Positions 7,322 to 13,975 of a DNA stretch of 21,202 nucleotides are shown here, in pieces; the stretch's first letter is position 1; every line of letters begins with the position of its first letter. Source of the DNA: Humisphaera sp. Lineage in GTDB: Bacteria; Planctomycetota; Phycisphaerae; Tepidisphaerales; Tepidisphaeraceae. Below the pieces are notes generated by a model. The model was not told the origin of the DNA, did no database searches, and saw nothing but the letters and a program-made list of their open reading frames with translations. The position numbers were made by a program, and so were the translations under genes. Location: assembly GCA_025351525.1 (NCBI GenBank), contig JANXVV010000071.1:1-21202 (forward strand), given 5' to 3'.

Positions 7322-8209
7322 TTCGGATTTGGTCGCCAGCAGCTTCGCCCATGGTGCCCATTCCGGGGAAGCGCCCAGCCGCACTAAGGCATCGAGTTCA
7401 AACAGGCGTTCGCGGATGTATGAATCACGGCCCACGAGCGATTCATCTAGTTCCCCGGGATGCACGAACCACTCGATTTCACCTTTATCAGGCAGGTGTT
7501 CCAAATAGTTCGACCAGGGCTGCGGTCGTCCGAAATCGCGCACGCCGATCATGCCGAAGCACGAGTCATTCATCCAGATTCCCGCCTCTTTAAAAGTGGA
7601 CAGAGCGGCAGTTCCAAGGCGATGCATCACCGTTCGCCTCAAGCGCGAACCGCTGACGTGCGCCCGAACCGAGGGCGCTTCCATCGTGCAGCGCGTCACC
7701 TTTGGAAGCACGCCGGCTTCCATCGCCGCCACCAGCGCTTCGCGAATGACGGGGAGTTGGTGCGAATGGTGATGGCCATCGACATACGCCGGGGGACGGC
7801 CCATCAATTCCGTGAATCGCTCTGCTTGCGCGCAGATTTCATCGAACACCGCCGATTGATCCAATCGACGACGCCAGGTGATCCAGAGCAGTTTCGGAAG
7901 CGAATGGAAGCAGCCATCGCGTGTGACCAGCCCGGAAGTCGGTCCCGCCATCAGAGGCTTCTGGGCCGGTCCGGTCAGCACCAGATGAAGCCCAACCTCC
8001 AGCTTCGGGGCGTGTTCGAGCAGGGGGATGGATGCCCTGGCATGATCGCCGGTGACGACCATCAAACTGGTCGAGGTGACCACCCCGGCTTGATGGGCGT
8101 GAATAATCCCCCGGCTGGTCGGCACCCCGAAACCGAAATCATCGGCGGTGACGATGAGAGCGGGTGTAGAAATGTTCAAATGAATGTCCATGGGTCTTTG
8201 CGCCCGCAT
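7244..8209 (-). CDS. ChbG/HpnK (YdjC) family carbohydrate deacetylase
   Basis: Predicted metal-dependent deacetylase of 321 residues acting on N-acetylated sugars or glycolipids, like ChbG (chito-oligosaccharides) or HpnK (hopanoid-linked sugar). Metal and catalytic motifs are visible: TADDFG (D23, D24), VGLHLVLTG (H75), DGHHHSH (D144, H146, H148, H150) and VHPGE (H250). No signal peptide is seen, so it is likely cytosolic. Two ends are odd. Residues 297-321 and the stop are encoded by the B2 repeat, a basic tail unrelated to the family. The first ATG (8209) lies in a 16-base sequence identical to the edge of the family A repeat; ATG 8191 (MDIHLNIS) is an alternative start. Neither has a Shine-Dalgarno sequence. 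recQ lies 42 bases upstream on the same strand and may be cotranscribed. No hopanoid genes are nearby, so the substrate is open. Confidence 0.87.
   Translation of the reverse strand: MRAQRPMDIHLNISTPALIVTADDFGFGVPTSRGIIHAHQAGVVTSTSLMVVTGDHARASIPLLEHAPKLEVGLHLVLTGPAQKPLMAGPTSGLVTRDGCFHSLPKLLWITWRRRLDQSAVFDEICAQAERFTELMGRPPAYVDGHHHSHQLPVIREALVAAMEAGVLPKVTRCTMEAPSVRAHVSGSRLRRTVMHRLGTAALSTFKEAGIWMNDSCFGMIGVRDFGRPQPWSNYLEHLPDKGEIEWFVHPGELDESLVGRDSYIRERLFELDALVRLGASPEWAPWAKLLATKSELFSRSRLRAASEPASRPTRLASETG
8194..8209 (-). repeat. Family A fragment at the deacetylase start
   Basis: On the minus strand this reads ATGCGGGCGCAAAGAC, identical over 16 bases to 3077-3092 at the edge of the family A inverted repeat. 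The match stops at the following CCC, and no second arm is present. It supplies the nominal first codon of the deacetylase gene. Confidence 0.55.
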
Positions 8210-8251
8210 TTTATTCTGTCACGACCGATGAAAAGTTACGTGCTCGGAATC

Positions 8252-10210
8252 CTAAAACGGCATTTCATCCTCGACCGGTATCACCACGATCGTCGAGTCC
8301 GGATTGCCGAGCGCTTTTAAAAACACATCGCCATACATTTTAATTTTGTGCGGGCCCATGCCTTTGATTCGCTCGAGCGTGCGCAGATCGCCGGGCGCGA
8401 TTCGGGCGATGAGTTTCAGCGTGCTGTCGTGACAGATGCAATAGGGTGGAAGCTGGCGGTCGCGGGCGAGTTGCAATCTCAGCGTGCGGAGTTTGTCGAA
8501 CCGGGCGGCGGAGGCGGAGTCGAGCGCGCCGGCGTCGGCTTCGGCATCCATGCTGACGACCCGATAATTCTGCTTCGCCGGCGCATTGAACTTTCGCGGG
8601 ATTAAATCCACCAGACTCTGCGGCGGAAGTTGCTCGCCCTTCATCACCGCAACGCCGGCGATCGTCAGTTCAACGACTGGCCGAAATTTCACGCCATCCG
8701 GATCTTTCTGCCGTGCCAGACCCGCTTCCATCAGGCGGTGCAGCATGGCGATGATGCGCTTGATCCCGTGCGCCTTGAGCAGGCCGTACACGGTCAATTG
8801 ATCGAACCCCCACCGCTGCGTTTTGTCGTTGGCGGCACCGGCCAACACTTCGGCAACGACCCCGACGCCAAACTTTCCCCGCAGCCGTGCGATCGCCGAG
8901 AGCAGTTGCCGCACCAGCAGAATGACTTCATCGGAGACCGGTTCGCTGGACGCCGCCTCTTCCGCCAACGGCTCCTGCCCGCGTCGGCAGATGTCGCAGC
9001 CGCAGTCGGAAATCTCCTGCTCATCGCCGAAATAATCCAAAATTTGTTGCCTGCGACAGCGGTGCGTCTGCGCGTAGCGGATCATCAGATCGAGCTTCTG
9101 CCGTGCATGATCCTTCCGCTCGGCGATGACCCCGGCGTTGGCGTTGGGCGTGTCCTCGCCGATTTTATCGATGAAAAATTCCTGCGTGTAGCGATCCTGA
9201 TAGCTGAACAGAATCATGCAGCGCGCGGGCCGGCCATCCCGCCCGGCCCGGCCGGCTTCCTGGTAATACGCCTCCAGCGTGCCCGTCAAATTGTAGTGAA
9301 ACACGAAGCGGATATCGGGCTTGTTGATCCCCATGCCGAACGCATTCGTCGCCACCGCAATGGCGCGCGGCGTGCGCATGAACTGCTCCTGGTTCGCCGT
9401 CCGCGCGGCGGTATCCATCCCGGCGTGATAGGCAAAGATCGACCGGTCCTTCAAATTCGCCGACAGCAGTGAGGTCACCGCATCGACATTTTTCCGCGTT
9501 GCGCAGTACACGATTCCGGTGCCTGGCTCGTTGCGCAACAGGTGGATGAGTTCCCCGTCCTTCTCCTTCACCTTGCCGATGGTTCGCGATTCATACCGCA
9601 GGTTGGGCCGATCGAATCCGGTGATGTACACGCGCGGCTCGGGCATCTCCAGTTGCTGGATGATGTCCGCCCGCACGTCATCGGTGGCCGTCGCGGTGAG
9701 TGCAATCGTCGGCGGGTTGCCGAGCTGCTTGCGGATCTCCCCCAGCCGTGCGTATTCCGGCCTGAAATCGTGACCCCACTGGCTGATGCAGTGCGCCTCG
9801 TCGATGACGAATGTTTTGACCTCGAGCCGTTGCAGCAGCAGATTGAAGCTGGGGTTGAAAAGGCGTTCCGGGGCGAGGTAGAGCAAGCCGTTGAAGCCCG
9901 CTTCAAGCTCGTTCATCACCTGTCGTTGGAGCGAGGCGCTGAGGGAACTGTTGAGCAACGCCGCCGCGATTCCCTCATCGCGCAGTTGCTGAACCTGATC
10001 CTCCATCAGGGAGATCAAAGGCGACACGACGATGGTCAACCCGCCCTGAATCACCGCCGGCAGTTGATAGCAAAGACTCTTTCCCGCCCCGGTCGGCATG
10101 ACGCACAGCACGTCGCGACCCGCCAACACATCCTCGATCACCTCGCGCTGCGCGGGGCGGAAATCATCGAGGCCAAAGTGATTGGCAAGTTGCTCGCGGA
10201 GTTCGGGCAT
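8252..10210 (-). CDS. recQ: ATP-dependent DNA helicase RecQ
   Basis: 3'-5' DNA helicase of 652 residues used in recombinational repair and restart of stalled forks. The order of domains is that of complete RecQ: helicase lobe 1 with motif 0 FRPAQREVI, Walker A PTGAGKS (39-45, K44) and DEAH (137-140); lobe 2 with ATNAFGMGINKPD and the QEAGRAGRDG arginine-finger motif; the RQC zinc site with C385, C403, C405 and C408; a winged helix to about 530; and an HRDC domain at about 566-636 ending near RIKGMGPHKIKMYG. Length is somewhat above E. coli RecQ. All catalytic motifs are intact. The start ATG 10210 has no Shine-Dalgarno sequence but a TATAAT box ten bases upstream, divergent from the toxin-antitoxin promoter in the 133-base gap. 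Confidence 0.97.
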   Translation of the reverse strand: MPELREQLANHFGLDDFRPAQREVIEDVLAGRDVLCVMPTGAGKSLCYQLPAVIQGGLTIVVSPLISLMEDQVQQLRDEGIAAALLNSSLSASLQRQVMNELEAGFNGLLYLAPERLFNPSFNLLLQRLEVKTFVIDEAHCISQWGHDFRPEYARLGEIRKQLGNPPTIALTATATDDVRADIIQQLEMPEPRVYITGFDRPNLRYESRTIGKVKEKDGELIHLLRNEPGTGIVYCATRKNVDAVTSLLSANLKDRSIFAYHAGMDTAARTANQEQFMRTPRAIAVATNAFGMGINKPDIRFVFHYNLTGTLEAYYQEAGRAGRDGRPARCMILFSYQDRYTQEFFIDKIGEDTPNANAGVIAERKDHARQKLDLMIRYAQTHRCRRQQILDYFGDEQEISDCGCDICRRGQEPLAEEAASSEPVSDEVILLVRQLLSAIARLRGKFGVGVVAEVLAGAANDKTQRWGFDQLTVYGLLKAHGIKRIIAMLHRLMEAGLARQKDPDGVKFRPVVELTIAGVAVMKGEQLPPQSLVDLIPRKFNAPAKQNYRVVSMDAEADAGALDSASAARFDKLRTLRLQLARDRQLPPYCICHDSTLKLIARIAPGDLRTLERIKGMGPHKIKMYGDVFLKALGNPDSTIVVIPVEDEMPF

Positions 10211-10220
10211 CGGTCGGTGG

Positions 10221-10247
10221 ATTATAGAGCGGGACGGGGAAAGACAA
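10221..10247 (-). promoter_or_regulatory. Candidate recQ promoter
   Basis: On the minus strand a perfect TATAAT (10226-10221) is preceded at 15 bases by TTGTCT (10247-10242). The -10 box ends ten bases before the recQ ATG, so the transcript would start only a few bases ahead of the gene. The spacing is short, which lowers confidence in the -35 box. Confidence 0.42.
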
Positions 10248-10284
10248 GAGGAAGGTTGTACGGGTGAAGGTTGGGGAAATAAGG

Positions 10285-10312
10285 TTGGCGTTTAGCTCAA
10301 GTGCGATATAAT
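10285..10312 (+). promoter_or_regulatory. Promoter of the parDE-type operon
   Basis: TTGGCG (10285-10290) and a perfect TATAAT (10307-10312) are 16 bases apart. The predicted transcript would start near 10319 and have a leader of about 25 bases containing GGAG at 10335-10338, five bases before the antitoxin ATG. In this type of module the antitoxin usually represses its own promoter. Confidence 0.55.
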
Positions 10313-10343
10313 TGCGCGTCGCTTATAAAGAATTGGAGCCGCG

Positions 10344-10622
10344 ATGGCAACGACCATGACCATTTCACTTTCCGACGATATGAAGGCGTTTGTCGAAGAG
10401 CGCATCAAATCCGGCACCTTCAATTCCGCCGGGGAATTCATTCGAAATCTGATCCGCGAGGATCAGGAGCGTGCCGAGCAGAACCGGCTTGAGAAAATGC
10501 TGCTCAAAGGGTTGGATGGCGGTCCATCGATCCCCGCCACGGATGCGTATTGGGATGACCTGCAATCGCGAGTCACGCAACGTGCGACCGGGCGAAAATC
10601 TTCTCCCGAGACTTTAGAATGA
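10344..10622 (+). CDS. ParD-type antitoxin (ribbon-helix-helix)
   Basis: Antitoxin of 92 residues for the toxin encoded next. The N-terminus TMTISLSDDMKAFVEERI and the following FNSAGEFIRNLIRED are the ribbon-helix-helix DNA-binding fold of the ParD family, with the typical S/T-A-(G/S)-E-(F/Y)-I-R segment. The C-terminal half, about residues 45-92, is charged and should wrap around the toxin. The protein is expected to neutralise the toxin and to repress the operon as a dimer. GGAG is five bases before the ATG, and the gene overlaps the toxin gene by four bases (ATGA). The identification rests on sequence pattern and gene order together. Confidence 0.9.
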   Translation: MATTMTISLSDDMKAFVEERIKSGTFNSAGEFIRNLIREDQERAEQNRLEKMLLKGLDGGPSIPATDAYWDDLQSRVTQRATGRKSSPETLE

Positions 10623-10939
10623 GACGCAGCCTGAATATTCGTCCTGCCGCCGATGAGGACTTGGTTGAAATCGCAAGCCACATTGCTGTAGCCAACATCG
10701 ACGCGGCGATCAACTTGTTGCACGCGGCGCGACGCAGCATGGAATTTCTGATTACGACCCCGGAGGCCGGCCCCGAATACCCGACTGCAAACCTTCGATT
10801 GAATGGCCTGCGAAAGTGGAGCGTGGACGGTTACCGCCAGTACCTTATTTTCCATCTAGTGCCCCCCAGTTCCATCAAAATACTTCGCGTCGTACACGGT
10901 GCACGAGATCTACCGCCGATACTGGCCCGTTCATTTTAA
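10619..10939 (+). CDS. ParE-type toxin (RelE/ParE superfamily)
   Basis: Toxin of 106 residues, the second gene of the pair. The pattern fits ParE: an N-terminal helix with RPAADEDLVEIASHIA, a P-E-A-G-P turn, then beta strands LRKWSVDGYRQYLIFH and the C-terminal SIKILRVVHGARDL. ParE toxins typically poison DNA gyrase, whereas other members of the superfamily cleave mRNA; the ending HGARDL favours ParE. The gene looks intact, without frameshift. Its position next to recQ and ahead of a broken-looking antitoxin suggests a small accessory patch. Confidence 0.88.
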   Translation: MRRSLNIRPAADEDLVEIASHIAVANIDAAINLLHAARRSMEFLITTPEAGPEYPTANLRLNGLRKWSVDGYRQYLIFHLVPPSSIKILRVVHGARDLPPILARSF

Positions 10940-11027
10940 TTGACGGGGTAAATTCAGGCCGCCATGTCCGTCAACGCGGACACTGCCGGTTCAACCGCAA
11001 TTTACGATTTTCGCTACGAAGGCGAAC

Positions 11028-11249
11028 GTGAAACGAATTACTCGCAACCAACGGCTTACCCCCGAAAGGGCCAGCAAGTACAAAGATATACGAACGAAAA
11101 TTGCTGAAGAAATTCCCGACTTGGTCGAGCGACACCTTGAGCGAACGGCTGCTTTCGACGAACTGCACGCACTGTTACAGCAATTAAAAGCGGCGCGCGA
11201 GGCCGAAGGGCTAGAACTCGCCGACCTTACAAAGCCGACTGACAAATGA
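11028..11249 (+). CDS. Small protein, probably a C-terminally truncated XRE-type regulator or antitoxin
   Basis: A 73-residue reading frame starting at GTG 11028 with GAAGG five bases upstream. The N-terminal two thirds are charged and helical (LTPERASKYKDIRTKIAEEIPDL is in two parts, interrupted by no gap). The C-terminal segment LKAAREAEGLELADLTKPTD resembles the first helix and turn of an XRE/Cro helix-turn-helix, where family members continue for about 40 more residues. Here a TGA stops the protein just where the recognition helix should begin. The other two frames downstream do not restore it, so a simple frameshift is not evident. It lies 88 bases after the ParE-type toxin. It may be a decayed antitoxin; alternatively a short functional protein of unknown role. 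The HTH reading is pattern-based and moderate. Confidence 0.6.
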   Translation: MKRITRNQRLTPERASKYKDIRTKIAEEIPDLVERHLERTAAFDELHALLQQLKAAREAEGLELADLTKPTDK

Positions 11250-11371
11250 AAGACAATGGTGCGGTCCGAAGGAACGCCCTGCGCTTTGTGCCGTGAACAC
11301 TTCTCGATTACAAGTCTGTTTTCCGCCCCGCCGCTTCAACCGCGCTCGGCGGTAGACGGGAAGGTCAACGC

Positions 11372-13024
11372 ATGGCTCATCACATCTCGCGCCACTGGTG
11401 CCGCCGCGCGGTAATGCTGCTCGGGTTGGCAGTCGTCCTTTTAACTCTCGCAGGAACCCACCGCGCCGCGGCCGCTCCACCGGTGCAACACATGGCGGTG
11501 ATCGCGGGAGATCCCTCGGGCAACTCCGCCACCGGCCCGCTTTCCCACGCCGATGGCGCGCTGCCGGGCTACAAACCCGGCGACACCGAAACCAACATCG
11601 TTCACGCGATGTATTCAATCAATCTGATCTGGGTGCTGATCTGCGGGTTCCTCGTCATGTTCATGCAGGCGGGTTTCGCGCTGTTGGAGACCGGGTTGTG
11701 CCGCGCGAAGAATGCGGCTCATACCATGAGCATGAATTTCCTGGTGTATGCCCTGGGGATCATCTCGTTTTGGGCCGTCGGATTCGCCCTGATGTGCGGC
11801 GGGTCCAACGGCATTCCCACCGGTGCCGCCAGCGCCCCCATCGGCGGGCCCTCGGGCATCGGCGGGGTGCCGCAACTCAATCACATGGTCTATCTGACCG
11901 TGCTCGGGAAACCATTCGGGCTGTTTGGGGCCAAAGGGTTTTTCCTCAGCGGCACCAGTTATGATGCCGCCATCGCCGTCTACTTTTTGTTCATGATGGT
12001 GTTCATGGACACCGCCGCGACCATCCCCACCGGGGCGCTCGCGGAGCGATGGAAGTTCAGCAGTTTTTTCATTTTCAGCCTTCTGGTCGGATCGGTCATC
12101 TATCCCATCTACGGCTGTTGGATGTGGGGCGGCGGTTGGCTGGCGCAACTGGGATTGAACTTCAAGCTGGGTCACGGTGCCGTCGATTACGCCGGTTCAT
12201 CGGTCGTCCACATGCAGGGCGGTGTGATGGCGCTGGTGACCGCGTGGATCATGGGGGCCCGCATCGGCAAGTATGACCGCGATGGAAATCCCCGGCCCAT
12301 TCTCGGGCATCACATCCCCATGGTCATCACCGGCACGTTCATTCTCGCTTTCGGATGGTTCGGTTTTAACGCCGGCAGCGCGATGGCAGGCACCAACGGG
12401 CGCGTGGGTCTGATCGCCGTCAACACCATGCTCGCCAGCGGCGCGGGGGCGATCGTTTCGACGCTGTATCTCTGGTATCGGTTTGGCAAGCCCGATCCCT
12501 CAATGATGTGCAACGGGCTGTTGGCCGGTTTGGTGGCGATCACCGCGCCGTGCGCGTTTGTGGCGCCCTGGGCGGCGGTGTTGATCGGGGCGGTGGCGGG
12601 ATTGATTGCCGACTGGTCGGTCTTTTTCTGGGAGCGGAAAGGGATTGACGATCCGGTCGGTGCGATCAGCGTTCACGGCGTCGCCGGGGTGTGGGGATTG
12701 TTGGCCGTCGGGCTGTTTGCCGATGGCACGTTCACCGGGGCCAACGGTTTGTACAACGGTGTGGCCGGTGGCGTGCGCGGGCTGTTCTACGGGGACAGCT
12801 CGCAACTGGTTGCGCAACTGATTGCCGCCGTCAGTTGCTTCGCATGGAATTTCATCGTCGCGGGTCTGTGCTTTAAGTTGATCGGAAAGTTCCTTGGGTC
12901 AAATCGCGTGTCACCGGAAGTGGAGGTGGCCGGTTTGGATATCCCCGAGATGGGCGCGCCCGGCTATCCCGAATTCATCACCCCGCTCGCGCCGGAATGG
13001 ATCTCGCGATCGCAGTTGGATTAG
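11372..13024 (+). CDS. amt: Ammonium transporter, Amt family
   Basis: Inner-membrane ammonium channel of 550 residues. After a hydrophobic N-terminal segment that looks like a cleavable signal (about 1-35) and a polar stretch to about 75, the Amt core begins at NLIWVLICGFLVMFMQAGFALLE and continues with about eleven membrane helices. The twin histidines of the conduction pore are H280 (SSVVHMQGG) and H435 (ISVHGVAGVWG); the family motifs DTAATIPTGALAERW and DDPVGAISVHG are intact. The cytosolic tail VAGLDIPEMGAPGYPEF has the conserved form contacted by PII proteins, yet no glnK gene lies in the window. AAGG seven bases before ATG 11372 supports the start. It is followed by repeat C1. Family call is secure; affinity and regulation are unknown. 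Confidence 0.95.
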   Translation: MAHHISRHWCRRAVMLLGLAVVLLTLAGTHRAAAAPPVQHMAVIAGDPSGNSATGPLSHADGALPGYKPGDTETNIVHAMYSINLIWVLICGFLVMFMQAGFALLETGLCRAKNAAHTMSMNFLVYALGIISFWAVGFALMCGGSNGIPTGAASAPIGGPSGIGGVPQLNHMVYLTVLGKPFGLFGAKGFFLSGTSYDAAIAVYFLFMMVFMDTAATIPTGALAERWKFSSFFIFSLLVGSVIYPIYGCWMWGGGWLAQLGLNFKLGHGAVDYAGSSVVHMQGGVMALVTAWIMGARIGKYDRDGNPRPILGHHIPMVITGTFILAFGWFGFNAGSAMAGTNGRVGLIAVNTMLASGAGAIVSTLYLWYRFGKPDPSMMCNGLLAGLVAITAPCAFVAPWAAVLIGAVAGLIADWSVFFWERKGIDDPVGAISVHGVAGVWGLLAVGLFADGTFTGANGLYNGVAGGVRGLFYGDSSQLVAQLIAAVSCFAWNFIVAGLCFKLIGKFLGSNRVSPEVEVAGLDIPEMGAPGYPEFITPLAPEWISRSQLD

Positions 13025-13045
13025 GCTCTGCCCGAATAATAAATG

Positions 13046-13155
13046 GTGGCACGGGCTTCCAGCCCGTGTTGAAGGTTCGACCGAAAAAGGTGACCTCAAG
13101 TTCCGGCGTATTGCAAAATGGAAGTGGATCAGCACGGGCTGGAAGCCCGTGCCAC
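13046..13155. repeat. Family C inverted repeat, copy C1
   Basis: Arms 13046-13070 and 13132-13155 are inverted copies that begin GTGGCACGGGCTTCCAGCCC. Each arm is itself a hairpin, CACGGGCT TCC AGCCCGTG. The interior is about 60 bases and unlike that of other copies. It lies between the ammonium transporter and the phosphorylase-like gene, both on the plus strand. There is no T-tract and no target-site duplication. Confidence 0.88.
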
Positions 13156-13212
13156 GATTAGGGTTTTCAGATTGGCCGTTAACGGATGAACTATTTTTGA
13201 CGGCGAACGCCG

Positions 13213-13926
13213 ATGGAAACCCTGGGTCCGAACACAAACGCCCCGCCCAACCTGCTCTCCCCGCGCTGCATCCTCGTCGCGGGTGAAGATCGTCGGAATC
13301 TGCTGCATTTACTACCTTCGCAAGATTGTGCGTCGCACGCTTTTCGGGGATATGAATTCTGGAAGCAGCCGGAGTTCACCTTGATTCTGTGCGGCATCGG
13401 AACGGGATGTCTCGAGCCTTTGATCTGGGAATTGACCCGACCAAGAATCGTTCAAGAGTTGGTGCTGGTCGGCACCGCCGGGAAGATGCCGAACGCTTCA
13501 GTTGAAGTCGGCCAGCCTTACGCGGTAATTCAAGCATTCCTCGCCGGCACCGGGTTGGACGGCGAACCGCTCGATGAAACGCTCACGCCCTGCTGGCCTT
13601 TACCGCCGACAATACCCGCCGCGAGTTCCGTTTCGACCGACTTTTTCTACGGATTCGGCCCGCGACTCCTCACCGGCGAGTATCCGTTTGCTGATGGAGC
13701 GCTTCGCGAACGCTACCTCGATCATTGCCGGCGCGGAACATCACTGGTCGAAATGGAAGTGGCCCAGTTCTACGCATTCTGCCGTGCTTTCGGGGGAGAG
13801 GGTTTGCAATATATGGCGATCAAAGGCGTCTCGAACGAACTCGGGGATGATGCCCGGCAGATCGCCGAATCGCGAGCGGTGATCACGCGGTGCATGGAGA
13901 TGGCGCGGGGACTGATGGGAATCTAA
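13213..13926 (+). CDS. Nucleoside phosphorylase / nucleosidase superfamily protein
   Basis: Cytosolic protein of 237 residues with the pattern of the purine phosphorylase / MTA-SAH nucleosidase superfamily. Visible elements are LILCGIGTGCLEPL (58-70), the strand and glycine turn LVLVGTAGKMP, VEMEVAQF with E182 where MTA/SAH nucleosidase has its ribose-binding glutamate, and AIKGVSNELGDDA. In the last motif N208 stands where adenine-cleaving members have the catalytic aspartate. This could mean 6-oxopurine preference, as the asparagine of mammalian purine nucleoside phosphorylase does, or loss of activity. Futalosine hydrolase (MqnB) is an alternative, since its substrate carries hypoxanthine. 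ATG 13213 lacks a Shine-Dalgarno sequence and directly follows the small palindrome CGGCGAACGCCG. Superfamily call is moderate, reaction not assigned. Confidence 0.68.
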   Translation: METLGPNTNAPPNLLSPRCILVAGEDRRNLLHLLPSQDCASHAFRGYEFWKQPEFTLILCGIGTGCLEPLIWELTRPRIVQELVLVGTAGKMPNASVEVGQPYAVIQAFLAGTGLDGEPLDETLTPCWPLPPTIPAASSVSTDFFYGFGPRLLTGEYPFADGALRERYLDHCRRGTSLVEMEVAQFYAFCRAFGGEGLQYMAIKGVSNELGDDARQIAESRAVITRCMEMARGLMGI

Positions 13927-13975
13927 GAACCTGTTAAAAAACAGTGCGGACGCTTTCGGAGCATGGGCTGCCTTT

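Noticed and set aside
8630..10267. Long plus-strand frames opposite recQ
   Set aside because: All RecQ motifs are intact on the minus strand; the opposite frames carry none.
10964..11107. A 47-codon frame, ATG 10964, between the toxin gene and the small HTH-like gene
   Set aside because: No Shine-Dalgarno site and no recognisable pattern; it overlaps the 11028 gene in another frame for half its length. It might be a remnant, but there is not enough to call it.
13931..13944. Possible terminator CTGTTAAAAAACAG between the convergent phosphorylase-like and TPR genes
   Set aside because: Only a five-base AT-rich stem with no T-tract on either strand; too weak to call.
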